A program made the position numbers and the translations under genes. The notes under the pieces were generated by a model. It ran no database searches and was not told the origin of the DNA. It saw nothing but the letters and a program-made list of their open reading frames with translations. A stretch of DNA of 64,000 nt from Cytophagales bacterium (GTDB lineage: Bacteria; Bacteroidota; Bacteroidia; Cytophagales; Cyclobacteriaceae): NCBI GenBank assembly GCA_025359125.1, contig JANYHI010000063.1:157125-221124 (forward strand), in the 5' to 3' direction. Within the stretch, counting starts at the first letter, position 1. Every line of letters starts with the position of its first letter. Shown piece by piece: positions 1 through 9,256 of the stretch.

Positions 1-1020
1 GGGCGAATTGGAATTCCTCGTTCTGGATTGAGTGCTTCCAAATCGGGTTTGACTATTGCAATTCGTTATAGTGATAAGCGAAAACAATTTGGGCCAGAAG
101 GAGGCTCGGAAATTCCAATCTTAAATTATAGAACACACCAACGGAGGCTCATGCCTTTGCTGGCAAATGCATACGCTCTTCACTTCTCGTTGCAATATTT
201 AACACATCGGTTTATAAACAGAAAAGAAGAAGACATGCAAGAGATTGAAGCGCTTGCTGCCGGACTGAAAGCATTCGCAACGTGGAATACAACAGCTACC
301 TTGCAAGAATGCCGCGAGTGCTGTGGGGGAAAAGGATACCTCTCTGAAAACAGAATCGAGAGACTAAAAAATGACACTGATATTTACACCACTTTTGAGG
401 GCGACAATACAGTGCTGCTTCAACTAGTCGCAAAAAGTAGGTTAACAGAATTCAAACAAGAATTTAGCAACATGGGTATGTTCGGCATTCTTAACTTTGT
501 TGCAGAGCAGGCATCTTCGTCACTAACAGAATTAAATCCATTCTTCACGCGCAATACAGATGAAGAACATCTATTAAATTTTGAGTTTCAATTGGAAGCT
601 TTTAAACATCGTGAGCGAGATATTTTGGTTTCGGCTGCCCAACGATTAAAAAAACATATCGGTAGCGGCATGGATTCATTTGATGCCTTTAACGTAAGCC
701 AACACCACTTAGTGCAAGTGGGTCTTGCTCATGTAGAACGTGTAATTCTTGAAAAATTTATTGAGCAAATTCATGAAACAAAAGATGCCGGATGTAAAAC
801 CGTTTTAACAAAACTCTGTCAATTGTTCGCGCTTTCGCAGATAGAAAAAAATAAAGGTTGGTATTTGGAAAGTGGATACATGGAAGGCTCGAAGACAAAA
901 GCCATTCGCAAATTGGTAAATCAATTGTGTTGGGATATCAGGCAAGAGGCAGTTCCGTTGTGCGATGCTTTTAAAATTCCTGAGAGTTGCTTGGCTGCGC
1001 CTATTGCTGTAAAACGTTAA
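1..1020 (+). CDS. Acyl-CoA oxidase/dehydrogenase family, C-terminal part (5' truncated)
   Basis: The frame is open from base 1 and reads GRIGIPRSGLSAS before the first in-frame TTG at 28, so this is the 3' end of a gene cut by the window edge. The visible 330+ residues match the C-terminal helical domains of flavin-dependent acyl-CoA oxidases: the RYSDKRKQFGPEGGSEI segment, the ECRECCGGKGYLSENRI segment and the TTFEGDNTVLLQLVAK segment are family hallmarks around the flavin/acyl pocket. The expected role is the first oxidation step of fatty acid beta-oxidation in the cytoplasm. Whether it uses oxygen or an electron-transfer flavoprotein cannot be decided from this part. It converges on the methyltransferase gene, whose stop overlaps its last bases. 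Confidence 0.85.
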   Translation, partial: GRIGIPRSGLSASKSGLTIAIRYSDKRKQFGPEGGSEIPILNYRTHQRRLMPLLANAYALHFSLQYLTHRFINRKEEDMQEIEALAAGLKAFATWNTTATLQECRECCGGKGYLSENRIERLKNDTDIYTTFEGDNTVLLQLVAKSRLTEFKQEFSNMGMFGILNFVAEQASSSLTELNPFFTRNTDEEHLLNFEFQLEAFKHRERDILVSAAQRLKKHIGSGMDSFDAFNVSQHHLVQVGLAHVERVILEKFIEQIHETKDAGCKTVLTKLCQLFALSQIEKNKGWYLESGYMEGSKTKAIRKLVNQLCWDIRQEAVPLCDAFKIPESCLAAPIAVKR

Positions 1021-1631
1021 TACGAGAATTGAAATAAACAACTGTGAATAAAGCCGCTATAAAATCTCTGACATTTAACTTGCCGTAAACTTATTTTAGC
1101 AAGTTGCTCTTTCCAATCAGGAAGTGTTTGTGTAGTTAAGCCCGCAAAAAAATAAAAGAACAAATACATTACCCGTAGAAATACCTTATGCCACAGCTTT
1201 TCACTAACGAAATCTGCTATTAGCCATAAAGAGTCCTTCTCCGTTTTTATCTTAATTTGATTTAGAATCAAGGAAAGAGATTCATTTGAAAATAGATCCA
1301 TGTAGTTGTACAATATTACTGCATCATACTTTTCGCTTTGTGGAATCTCATCAACTGATCCTCTAATAAAAATAATGTGATCATCTTTTATCTTCTGCTG
1401 CGCCAACTTCAACATAACTGTCGATTGGTCAATAAACACGATTCTGGAATTGGGATTAAGAGATCGTAGGTCACTGAGCCACCAACCTGTGCCGCCACCT
1501 AACACTAAAATAGTTTTGCAATCCTTTAGGTTAGAAAGAAAGCAGATCTGCGATTGAACGATAGAAGATCCAAAAATAAATCGGGCGAGTGAATCATAGA
1601 TAGGCGCTATCCGATCAAACCCCTTACTCAT
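1017..1631 (-). CDS. Class I SAM-dependent methyltransferase
   Basis: The protein has the class I methyltransferase layout: a nucleotide-binding motif I (ILVLGGGTGWWLSDL), an acidic end of strand 2 (IVFIDQS) and a post-motif region (YDAVILYNYMDLF). The start is placed at the ATG at 1631 (MSKGFDRIAPIYDSLARF), a typical N-terminus of UbiE-like methyltransferases. A longer frame to 1667 exists but would overlap the upstream gene. The start lies one base after the stop of the UbiA-like gene, so the two are probably co-transcribed and translationally coupled. The substrate is unknown; a lipid or quinone-like acceptor is a guess from the neighbour. Confidence 0.75.
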   Translation of the reverse strand: MSKGFDRIAPIYDSLARFIFGSSIVQSQICFLSNLKDCKTILVLGGGTGWWLSDLRSLNPNSRIVFIDQSTVMLKLAQQKIKDDHIIFIRGSVDEIPQSEKYDAVILYNYMDLFSNESLSLILNQIKIKTEKDSLWLIADFVSEKLWHKVFLRVMYLFFYFFAGLTTQTLPDWKEQLAKISLRQVKCQRFYSGFIHSCLFQFSY

Positions 1632-1632
1632 G

Positions 1633-2439
1633 TCACAAGAATAAAATTGGAAAAAAGAAAATCGCATCTCCTAAAAACCGATACTTGGCTTGTTTCTTAA
1701 AATATTTTGGAAATAAAAACAGCATCAACAAGACAAGTACCATCAACAAGTACATCAAGCCGAGACGTGGCACCACAAAAAAAGTATAGCTGGTTAGACT
1801 AAAGATCAATAAAAACAAAATCTTCAAAATCATCCCCGCACCTTCCTTTCCAATTTGTAGGGCCAAAGAAGTGTGACGATCATTTTTATCTTGATGGTAA
1901 TCCATCCATGAAAAGAGGATTAGGTTAATAAACACAATCAAAAAAAATTGAACAACCACAATCCAGTCAAAAATAAGAAAGTGTTTTTGTTGAAAAGTAA
2001 AAGTTGGCAAAAAGATGCCCGTGCAGTATAGCAAGGCACCGGCTAATTCTTTCACATATAAAAACCAGCGATTAAATAAAATGTAAATAAATGTTAGCAA
2101 GCCAACTACAAGGCCTGCGAAAAATAATTTTTCTCTAATAAAAAATAAGAGAATAAATTCTGCCCAGGCAGCGATTGCGACTACCACTGAAAGTGATATA
2201 AAATATTTTTGATGAAATTGATGACGAAACATGGATGCGGTATGCGTTACTCTTTTCGCATCCGCTAAATGGTCTACTGTATAAATAATCCAAACCGTTA
2301 GACCCAATATTGCTATTCCTTGCGGCAAAATAGTTATCATAAAATGCTTTGCGAAAAAACAAGCACATATCATGGCGCCCAATGCCACATCTAAACTAAG
2401 CGCATTGATTGTTTTATAAAATGAAAAAATAAATTTCAT
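1633..2439 (-). CDS. UbiA-like prenyltransferase family membrane protein
   Basis: The protein is strongly hydrophobic, with about eight or nine membrane segments. It carries two aspartate motifs where UbiA enzymes have theirs: VDHLADAK near residue 55 and MDYHQDKNDRH in the second half. UbiA enzymes move a prenyl chain onto an aromatic or other acceptor at the membrane, using magnesium held by these aspartates. The first motif is shorter than the classical NDxxDxxxD, so the acceptor may be unusual. The start at the internal ATG 2439 (MKFIFSFYK) is preferred over 2457. It pairs with the methyltransferase one base downstream. Confidence 0.6.
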   Translation of the reverse strand: MKFIFSFYKTINALSLDVALGAMICACFFAKHFMITILPQGIAILGLTVWIIYTVDHLADAKRVTHTASMFRHQFHQKYFISLSVVVAIAAWAEFILLFFIREKLFFAGLVVGLLTFIYILFNRWFLYVKELAGALLYCTGIFLPTFTFQQKHFLIFDWIVVVQFFLIVFINLILFSWMDYHQDKNDRHTSLALQIGKEGAGMILKILFLLIFSLTSYTFFVVPRLGLMYLLMVLVLLMLFLFPKYFKKQAKYRFLGDAIFFFPILFL

Positions 2440-2638
2440 CTGGTGAGTGATCCACAATGATCGCGGATTTCCTGAAAAGTGCCAAGTTTATTTTTCTACA
2501 ATTCCCATAGGCGAGAAATGAGGAAATCTAACTTTCATTTGTTGAATGTGTAACCGTTGCCTTCTTAAAATGTTTGTACCGAAGATGTGGTGAAATAAAT
2601 ATTTGCTCTGCTAATCCATAAAATCCAGAAGTAAGTAA

Positions 2639-5600
2639 TCAAGACAAGGGAATGTCTCCTGGCTTTTCGCCAATTACTTCTACTCTCGGTGGCAATAATT
2701 TATACATCACTGGGGTAACCAACCGAGATAATAATGTAGAGCTGATCAATCCGCCAATAATTACCAGCGCAAGCGGAGAATACAATGGGTTGCCTTCAAT
2801 GGCTAATGGAATCAATCCTCCAATAGCAGTTAATGAAGTTAGTACAATTGGCACGAAGCGAATCTCTCCAGCTTTCTCGATGGCTTCATTTAATTCCACA
2901 CCACGCTCGCGAAGTTGGTGCGTAAAATCAACTAGTAAAATCGAATTCTTCACTTCAATTCCCGCTAAGGCAATTAAGCCAACGACTGCAACAAATGATA
3001 GCGGATTGCCCGTTAAAAATAACATGGTAACTGCGCCAATCACGCCCAGAGGAATTACGGATAATACGATTAGGGTGCTTTTAAAATTTCCAAACTCTAA
3101 TACCAGCACAGCAATAAAACCAAAAACGGTAATCAAAATAATGGTTGTTAACCCACCAAAAGATTCTTGCTTATTTTCTACTTCGCCTGCGGCCATATAG
3201 TAATATCCTTTCGGGAAGGGAAATGCGTTCAGTTTCTTAATAACATCACTCGTCACGACTTCATACAAGAAACCACTTTTTACAAATGAAGTAACGGTTG
3301 CATATCGCGATTTGTTATAATGACGAATCAGGTTCGGTCCTGTTTCAAATTCTACTGTTGCTAATTGCCGCAATGGAATGGCATTACCAGTAACCGAGTT
3401 TATCTGTATTGTGTTGAAAACATCGAAGCCGGCAAAATTATTTTTTGGCAGCGTAACGTTGATGTTGATTTCATCTTCTCCCTCGCCCGGAGTAAATTTA
3501 CCAACATTCAATCCTGCAATTCCTAAACGAATAGCTCTATCAATATCACTAATCTGCACACCCAACTGCCCCGCCTTCTCTTTGTTAATTTTTACACGTA
3601 AATCAGTTTGCTGATTGGCCAAAGGATTGTTCACATAAATTGTTCCACTAGTTTTTTTAATGATGTCTTCTACCTGCATCGAAATAGCTCGCAACGAATC
3701 GAGGTTCTCGCCAAACACACGAATGGCAATAGGCGCTTCTAGTGGTGGGCCTTGCTCAAAATCTTTTACTTCTATTTTAGCATTTGGGTAAAAGAAGAAT
3801 TTTTCTCGCAACTTATCAATCAGTTTTGTTTTCTTCTGGGGCGATATTTCTTTCGTCTGCACAAAAAATTGTGAGAAGTTACTAGACTCATTTCGCTGAA
3901 TCACATTGTAATAAATTCTAGGGTTTCCTTTTCCCACGTTGGTGGTGATGTAAACAATGTCGCTTTCCTTTTTTAACTCTTCCTCCACATAGCGTGCAAT
4001 GCGATCAGTTTCATCAATGCTGGTACTATTGGGTGTTTCGATGTTTACTAAAAATTGAGGCTTCTCTGAGCGCGGAAATAAACTAAAGCCTACCACCTTA
4101 AATAATCCTAAACTGCCAATGAAAAGAACCAAGGTAATGGCTAAAGTTGCCCATGTGTGGCGGAGTGACCAGTGTAGCACTTTTGTATAGGTGCCGCTGA
4201 TTATTTTCTTTAATGCACGCAAGAAAATATTTCCTTCTGGCGATGAATGTGTTTTTAACAAGCGACTTGCCAAGAAGGGAACGATGGTTAACGATACGAA
4301 CAAAGAAGCGAGCACCGTTAAAATTACCGCCATCGGTAGACTGCGAATAAAATCTCCTGCTGCCTCAGGTAAAAATACTAAAGGTAGAAATGCTAAAATC
4401 AACGTAGCAGTACAACCTAAAACGGCTAAACCAATTTGCTTGGTAGCTTCAATGGATGCTTCCATTCTTGATTTACCAGCCCTCAAGTATCTTTCAATAT
4501 TCTCAACTACTACAATAGAGTCGTCTACTAAAATTCCCAAGGCGACAATCAGCCCGACAATACTTAATTGATTAATTGTAAAGCCTACTAAGTCTAACAA
4601 GAATAACCCCGTGAAAATGGAAAGCGGAATGGAAATCATTACTACTAAGGCAGCACGCGTACCCAACGGCAACAATGTGATTGACACTAACAAAATTGCT
4701 ATGATAAAATCCTTTGCAAACCGTGTTAATCTTTTTTGAACACTCTTAGCCTGATCAAAATTTTTAACCATCTTAATATGCGAAGGAAGTTCCTTTTCAA
4801 ATTTCTCTAACACCGGAGATACCTGATCGTCTACACTAAAAATATTTTGGCCATCCTTCTGGCTTGCGTTTAGTAAGATAGCTCTGTAACCGTTCAGTCG
4901 AACAATATGCGTTTGCGTTTCGTAAGTACTTTGCACATCGGCTATGTCTTTCAGGTAAACAATTTTTCCCTGTCCATCCGATAGGCGAGCGTTGGCAGAA
5001 TAAACAATTGTATTTTTAATTTCATCTAAGCTTTTATACTCGCCACTCGTTTTAATATTAAAAGTGCGGGTATTCATTTGAATTTTACCCCCGGGAATAT
5101 TTACGTTCTCACTTTGTAAAGCTGCCAGCACGGCATTAACCGAAATTTTATTCTGCGCCATCTTTTCGATATTCAAAGACACACGCACTTGTTCTTCAGG
5201 AGAGCCGGAGATTTCAATTCTTTTTAAACTCTTAATTTTTTCTAATTGACCTTCTAATACTTCGGCCTTATCCTGCAACTCGCGAAAAGATGCGGTCTCT
5301 GAAATAAAAGCTAATTGCAAAATGCTTACATCAGTAGACGAGAAACGCTGTAGCGTGATGGAGTAAATATCTTGAGGCAACTCTGCCCGCAAAGAATTTA
5401 TCTCTCGCACAATTTCTTGATATTTCTCATCAATATCAGATTCAAATTTATAGTCCACACGGAAAACAGCCAGCCCATCATTCACATTTGATGTCAACCG
5501 CTTGATATCATCCAATTCGTTAATTCTCTTTTCAACCGGATCGACAATGAGTTTTTCCATGTCTTCGGGGCTTGTACCCGGATAGACCACTACGATAGAA

Positions 5601-5734
5601 TAACTCGGAGATTCCGACTCAGGATCTTCGCCTCGCGGCATATTGATGAGTGAATTTAAACCCATTACCAATAGCAGCGCAAAAATGATAAGCGTAAACT
5701 GGTAGTTTTTAACTGAAAATTCTGCTATCCGCAT
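2639..5734 (-). CDS. RND-family efflux pump inner membrane subunit
   Basis: At 1031 residues with an N-terminal membrane segment (FTLIIFALLLVMGLNSL) and two blocks of membrane helices separated by large periplasmic loops, this is a complete AcrB/HAE1-type transporter. The GIL(V)DDSIVVVENIER segment marks transmembrane helix 4 with its proton-relay aspartates, and AGIEVKNSILLVDF marks the matching helix of the second half. It would work as a proton-driven trimer exporting drugs, detergents or lipids through the fusion protein and TolC-like channel encoded just upstream. It starts 6 bases after the fusion-protein stop and is the last gene of the operon. The substrate cannot be predicted. Confidence 0.93.
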   Translation of the reverse strand: MRIAEFSVKNYQFTLIIFALLLVMGLNSLINMPRGEDPESESPSYSIVVVYPGTSPEDMEKLIVDPVEKRINELDDIKRLTSNVNDGLAVFRVDYKFESDIDEKYQEIVREINSLRAELPQDIYSITLQRFSSTDVSILQLAFISETASFRELQDKAEVLEGQLEKIKSLKRIEISGSPEEQVRVSLNIEKMAQNKISVNAVLAALQSENVNIPGGKIQMNTRTFNIKTSGEYKSLDEIKNTIVYSANARLSDGQGKIVYLKDIADVQSTYETQTHIVRLNGYRAILLNASQKDGQNIFSVDDQVSPVLEKFEKELPSHIKMVKNFDQAKSVQKRLTRFAKDFIIAILLVSITLLPLGTRAALVVMISIPLSIFTGLFLLDLVGFTINQLSIVGLIVALGILVDDSIVVVENIERYLRAGKSRMEASIEATKQIGLAVLGCTATLILAFLPLVFLPEAAGDFIRSLPMAVILTVLASLFVSLTIVPFLASRLLKTHSSPEGNIFLRALKKIISGTYTKVLHWSLRHTWATLAITLVLFIGSLGLFKVVGFSLFPRSEKPQFLVNIETPNSTSIDETDRIARYVEEELKKESDIVYITTNVGKGNPRIYYNVIQRNESSNFSQFFVQTKEISPQKKTKLIDKLREKFFFYPNAKIEVKDFEQGPPLEAPIAIRVFGENLDSLRAISMQVEDIIKKTSGTIYVNNPLANQQTDLRVKINKEKAGQLGVQISDIDRAIRLGIAGLNVGKFTPGEGEDEININVTLPKNNFAGFDVFNTIQINSVTGNAIPLRQLATVEFETGPNLIRHYNKSRYATVTSFVKSGFLYEVVTSDVIKKLNAFPFPKGYYYMAAGEVENKQESFGGLTTIILITVFGFIAVLVLEFGNFKSTLIVLSVIPLGVIGAVTMLFLTGNPLSFVAVVGLIALAGIEVKNSILLVDFTHQLRERGVELNEAIEKAGEIRFVPIVLTSLTAIGGLIPLAIEGNPLYSPLALVIIGGLISSTLLSRLVTPVMYKLLPPRVEVIGEKPGDIPLS

Positions 5735-5740
5735 AACTAA

Positions 5741-6802
5741 TTATTTTTGAGTAACCGTAACAGTTGAATTTTCCGTAAGAAATGCAGAGCCCGCTGTAAT
5801 TACTTCTTTTACATCTTCTAGCCCCTTAGTGATAAATGCTTTTTTATTTTCGAGATAGGCTACCTCTACTTTAATTTTTTTAACTTTTTTTTGATTCTCA
5901 CTCAACACAAACACATGAGCCATTTTCCCTTGCCCTTCTACGATTGATTCAATGGGCACACTCCAAAACTTAGAAGCACCTGTTGGTGTGATAGTAACTT
6001 TTGCAAATAAACCAGAGGCTAGCTTTCGGTTACCCGGATTCACTTTTATTTCAACCTGATAGAGACCCGTCACTAATTCCGCACCTTCATTAACTGCAAT
6101 AACAACTCCACTTAATTCAACTTCTGAATATGCGTCTGTCGTAATTTTCACCTTATCATTTTTTCTAACTCGCACCCAATCCACATCGGGCAAACCCACC
6201 TTTACAATCCAATCGTTTTGCAAAGCCGTGTTAACAATTAAAATAGGAGAACCCGCTGAAGCCAACTCTCCTTCATTTGCAAATTTCTTGATCACCCTGC
6301 CGGAGGAAAGTGCGTGAATAGTTGAAAACTGTTTATTGAAAGAGGCAATCCGGTAACTTTCTTGCGCTACATTATAGGTCGTTTGCAAATTTTGAAATTG
6401 TTCGAGCGTAGCTGCAGAATCTTTTAGCAATCGCTGACTGCGATCTACATCGCGCTTCGATTTGTCTAAACTATTTTTTGCCTGACTAACCTGTGCATCT
6501 ATCTCCGTTAAATCCAATGATGCCAAAAGTTGTCCTTTCATGATGGCATCACCTTCTTTCACAAAAATTCTGGTGATAATACCCGGCACTTTAAAAGAAA
6601 GTCGTGATTCTGTTTCGGTGCTGATCAATCCGGAACTTGCTATAGGCAAATTATAATCTCCTACCTCTACGGCAGTAAGTTTAATAGCAATTGCTGATTC
6701 GTCAATAAAAGTTTTAGTAGTGCTCGCTGTTTCTTTTTTTCCACAGGAAGAAACCAACCCAATTGTTAGCATGAGAAAGAAAAATATAAAAGACTTTTTC
6801 AT
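5741..6802 (-). CDS. HlyD/AcrA-type membrane fusion lipoprotein
   Basis: The start at 6802 (MKKSFIFFFLMLTIGLVSSCGKK) gives a signal peptide ending in a lipobox with the modified cysteine in SSCGKK. The longer frame to 6853 would read through a REP-like palindrome and is unlikely. The mature part has the usual fusion-protein order: barrel-sandwich half, a coiled-coil hairpin (SQAKNSLDKSKRDVDRSQRL) around residues 95-150, the second lipoyl half (ALSSGRVIKKFANEGE) and beta-barrel domains. It should bridge the RND pump and the outer-membrane channel in the periplasm. It sits between the acyl-carrier-like gene and the pump gene. Confidence 0.9.
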   Translation of the reverse strand: MKKSFIFFFLMLTIGLVSSCGKKETASTTKTFIDESAIAIKLTAVEVGDYNLPIASSGLISTETESRLSFKVPGIITRIFVKEGDAIMKGQLLASLDLTEIDAQVSQAKNSLDKSKRDVDRSQRLLKDSAATLEQFQNLQTTYNVAQESYRIASFNKQFSTIHALSSGRVIKKFANEGELASAGSPILIVNTALQNDWIVKVGLPDVDWVRVRKNDKVKITTDAYSEVELSGVVIAVNEGAELVTGLYQVEIKVNPGNRKLASGLFAKVTITPTGASKFWSVPIESIVEGQGKMAHVFVLSENQKKVKKIKVEVAYLENKKAFITKGLEDVKEVITAGSAFLTENSTVTVTQK

Positions 6803-6847
6803 ATAGGTTTTTTTAAATTTATAGATTAACGGTTCTCTAAAAACTTC

Positions 6848-6892
6848 TCTCATCCTTCTCTTTTAGAGAAGGGAAGGATTGAGGTTATGAGA
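6848..6892. repeat. REP-like palindromic repeat, copy A
   Basis: An imperfect palindrome: CATCCTTCTC-TTTT-AGAGAAGGGAAGGATT followed by GAGG. It shares the CTC/ATCC ... TCTC-nnnn-GAGA-AGGG ... GGAT-GAGG plan with three other intergenic copies in this window (17754-17790, 58908-58945, 58993-59030). It lies just before the fusion-protein start and touches the 3' end of the acyl-carrier-like gene. Confidence 0.6.
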
Positions 6893-7139
6893 ATGGGTTT
6901 TTAGAAGTGTCCTTAGTTGAGTCTTCAATCGTAGTGATCAATTCTTTTACAGTGAAATCTACCTGAGTGTTAGAGATATTCACCTGATATTTCTCCTCCA
7001 CAAAATAGAGAAGTACATTTAGTTCGAAAGTAGATAAGCCCAAGTCAGATGTAAATCTTTGCGCTGACTTGATCTTCTTGACTGGTACTAATAATTCTTT
7101 TTGTAAGATATGCTGTACAGTTCGGTAGGTGCTGCTCAT
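6885..7139 (-). CDS. Acyl-carrier-protein-like small protein without the canonical DSL motif
   Basis: This 84-residue protein aligns without gaps to the helix I-loop-helix II region of acyl carrier proteins: SDLGLSTFELNVLLYFVEEKY matches the usual [20 protein letters not shown] pattern. In that alignment the phosphopantetheine Asp-Ser-Leu is replaced by Ser36-Thr37-Phe38, so canonical 4'-phosphopantetheine attachment is doubtful, although Ser36 lies one residue away. It sits between the TolC-like gene (9 bases upstream) and the fusion-protein gene on the same strand, so it belongs to the efflux operon. Its role there is unknown. It could be a real carrier using a shifted serine or a structural partner that kept only the fold. 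Confidence 0.65.
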   Translation of the reverse strand: MSSTYRTVQHILQKELLVPVKKIKSAQRFTSDLGLSTFELNVLLYFVEEKYQVNISNTQVDFTVKELITTIEDSTKDTSKNPFS

Positions 7140-7148
7140 AAATATTTT

Positions 7149-8513
7149 TTAAAGAGTTGCTATCGTTTTTTGAAGAGAAGCTTCTTTACGAAGCAGCTCA
7201 TAGTAATTGATCGATTGCGTTAAGCGCGAAGTAGTTAACTTATTTTGTGCATCGAGGTATTCTAATAAAATCGCCTGGCCTTCAGCATATTTTGATTGTA
7301 TGATTTGGAATGATCGCTCCGTGCTTTTCACTCCGCTTTGAGATGCTTGCAACGCAATGCGTGCAGTTTCTAATTCATAATGCGCTTGAATTACTTGCAG
7401 TTCAATTTGTTTTTTTAATTGATCCATTCTGTTTTCCATCACCTGCTGGTCAATTCGCGCTTGCTGAATTTTTGTGCGCTTCTCTCCTCCTTTAAAGAGA
7501 TCCCAACTCAAACCAAATTGTACTAAATAAAATTGTTGAGGGTTATCAAACTTGTATTGAAAGCCTTGGTAGCCAATATCGCCTACTGCGTTAAGCTTGG
7601 GTAAAAAAGCGTTTCCTTTTTGCAAACCAACCAGTTGCTCATTCGCGCGAATGCCACCTTCTAATTGTTTTAACTCTTGCCGTTGTTGCAAAGCTTGAGA
7701 AGTAAGTTGGTTGATCGACAGCTCGTGAGAGGTTGTTGATGAAAGAATAGTAGAGTCGCGAATTATTTCTTGGCTTAAATCGCGATTCAATAAAAAATTA
7801 AAATAGGCTTTTGCTACCTGATTATTCTTTGCATTCTCTGCAATCTGCTGATCGATTTTGCTGAGTTCGTATTCGGTGTTGAGTACAACATCTTTTGTAG
7901 CTTTTGCATTCGCCACCAGGTGTTGATTTATTTTTAAGATTTCATTCAATACTATTTTTGTCTTTTTTAAAATGATGCCACCTTCTTCACTTTGCAAATA
8001 TTGATAGTAGGCAGAGCTAATGTTAAACTTTAATTCGTTTTCATACGCCTTCTTCTGTGCTTGCTGCACGGTAGTTAATTCCTTTTGAGCTTTGTAGGCA
8101 AAATAAATATCGGGGTTAAAAATATTTTGAATAACGCGCACTTTTGTTTCGTGAAAATCATTTGGCAAAAATTGAATATCAACATTGGAGATAGACCTGA
8201 AGTTGTTGGTGTTGGTAAGTTGGTTGAGCGTTGAGTAAACCGGATTCAATAAATCGCCAACAGGAAATTGAATTTTACGACCACCACCTGCTAGTGTATA
8301 GTTTCCAATAGCAGAAACCTGCGGCAGAAAGAGCGCTCGCGAAAGCTGCAGACTTTGCTCGCTCCTTTCAAAATTAAGTTGCTCTTGTTTTAATTGAAGA
8401 TTGCTCTTCAATCCTTCCTGAATATAATTTTCTAAAATCGGAGATTGTGCCATTGTGCTATTAGAGAACAGGGCAATCGGAAATAGAAACAGAATGACAA
8501 TTTTAATATTCAT
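7149..8513 (-). CDS. TolC-family outer membrane efflux protein
   Basis: A 454-residue protein with a signal peptide (MNIKIVILFLFPIALFSNSTMAQS) and two long runs of Gln/Glu/Leu-rich helices (for example YELSKIDQQIAENAKNNQ), the duplicated coiled-coil architecture of TolC-type channels. Family members form a trimeric barrel in the outer membrane and a periplasmic alpha-tunnel. It is the first structural gene of the efflux operon and lies 42 bases downstream of the tetR stop. Confidence 0.92.
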   Translation of the reverse strand: MNIKIVILFLFPIALFSNSTMAQSPILENYIQEGLKSNLQLKQEQLNFERSEQSLQLSRALFLPQVSAIGNYTLAGGGRKIQFPVGDLLNPVYSTLNQLTNTNNFRSISNVDIQFLPNDFHETKVRVIQNIFNPDIYFAYKAQKELTTVQQAQKKAYENELKFNISSAYYQYLQSEEGGIILKKTKIVLNEILKINQHLVANAKATKDVVLNTEYELSKIDQQIAENAKNNQVAKAYFNFLLNRDLSQEIIRDSTILSSTTSHELSINQLTSQALQQRQELKQLEGGIRANEQLVGLQKGNAFLPKLNAVGDIGYQGFQYKFDNPQQFYLVQFGLSWDLFKGGEKRTKIQQARIDQQVMENRMDQLKKQIELQVIQAHYELETARIALQASQSGVKSTERSFQIIQSKYAEGQAILLEYLDAQNKLTTSRLTQSINYYELLRKEASLQKTIATL

Positions 8514-8526
8514 CGTTAATTCAATT

Positions 8527-8537
8527 AACAGTGTTTA
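8527..8537. promoter_or_regulatory. Candidate TetR operator 1 (AACAGTGTTTA)
   Basis: The sequence AACAGTGTTTAGTGTT lies in the 42-base gap between tetR and the TolC-like gene. The 9-mer AACAGTGTT recurs exactly upstream of tetR itself at 9226. A shared word in front of both the regulator and the pump genes is what a local TetR repressor would be expected to bind. The word is not a clean palindrome, so this is tentative. Confidence 0.35.
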
Positions 8538-8555
8538 GTGTTGGATCAAATTTTT

Positions 8556-9194
8556 TTAATCCTTTAGTTTTTCCAATACAGATTGAAATGTTGAAAAAGT
8601 ATCGGCCATAATTGCATCTACTACCAATTGATTATCGCGCGCTTCTTTTACGTGAGCAATGTGCTTGCTAATGCCGAGTGCACACAAGCCATGAATAAAA
8701 CTCCAAATCATCATAGCCATATTTTGAGGATCAAGTCCTTTAAAATATCCATGCTGCTGGCATTCAGTAACGGTGTGGATGAGTACATCGAATGCGCGAT
8801 CTCCTTCCATCCATTGATCATTCATGCAGGAAGCAAGGTGTTCCATTGGTTCGGAACGAATAAAAAGCAATTCATAAATATCAGGATTGGTGGTGGCAAA
8901 TTGAATGTAAGCACTGCCCATTTTATTTAATCTTTCGAAAGGATCTGCAATCTGTGCAAGTGGCTGAAAATGTTGATTTAAAATTCCAAAACCTTGTTGA
9001 TGAAGGGCATGAAAAATTTCATTCTTGTCTTTAAAATAGAGATAAATGGTAGCGGGACTGTACTCAACCGCCTCGGCAATATTGCGTATGCTAATGCGAT
9101 CAAAACCTTTTTCTAAAAAAAGCTTGTGGGCAGACTGCAGGATTTTATCCCTCATCTCAACCTTGTCTCGCTCTTTTCTTTCTTTTACGCCCAT
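8556..9194 (-). CDS. TetR/AcrR-family transcriptional regulator
   Basis: The 212-residue protein starts with a TetR helix-turn-helix: LFLEKGFDRISIRNIAEA followed by VEYSPATIYLYFKDKNEIF, around residues 22-65. The C-terminal two thirds form the ligand-binding helical domain typical of the family. It is transcribed in the same direction as, and immediately upstream of, the TolC/fusion/RND genes, so it is the probable repressor of its own efflux operon. A shared AACAGTGTT word before tetR and before the TolC-like gene fits autoregulation. Confidence 0.92.
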   Translation of the reverse strand: MGVKERKERDKVEMRDKILQSAHKLFLEKGFDRISIRNIAEAVEYSPATIYLYFKDKNEIFHALHQQGFGILNQHFQPLAQIADPFERLNKMGSAYIQFATTNPDIYELLFIRSEPMEHLASCMNDQWMEGDRAFDVLIHTVTECQQHGYFKGLDPQNMAMMIWSFIHGLCALGISKHIAHVKEARDNQLVVDAIMADTFSTFQSVLEKLKD

Positions 9195-9225
9195 AATTAA
9201 CCGTCTTATACGGGCAAAAATAATA

Positions 9226-9256
9226 AACAGTGTTCATTTTTAAATCAATGTTTAGT
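9226..9256. promoter_or_regulatory. Candidate TetR operator 2 upstream of tetR
   Basis: AACAGTGTTCA at 9226-9236 repeats the word found at 8527. A related CAATGTTTAGT follows at 9246-9256. The site lies about 30 bases before the tetR start, where a repressor could block transcription. Confidence 0.35.

Noticed and set aside
2652..3200. 182-codon open frame on the plus strand inside the RND pump gene
   Set aside because: It is antisense to a fully conserved pump gene, has no signal of its own and shows shadow-frame composition.
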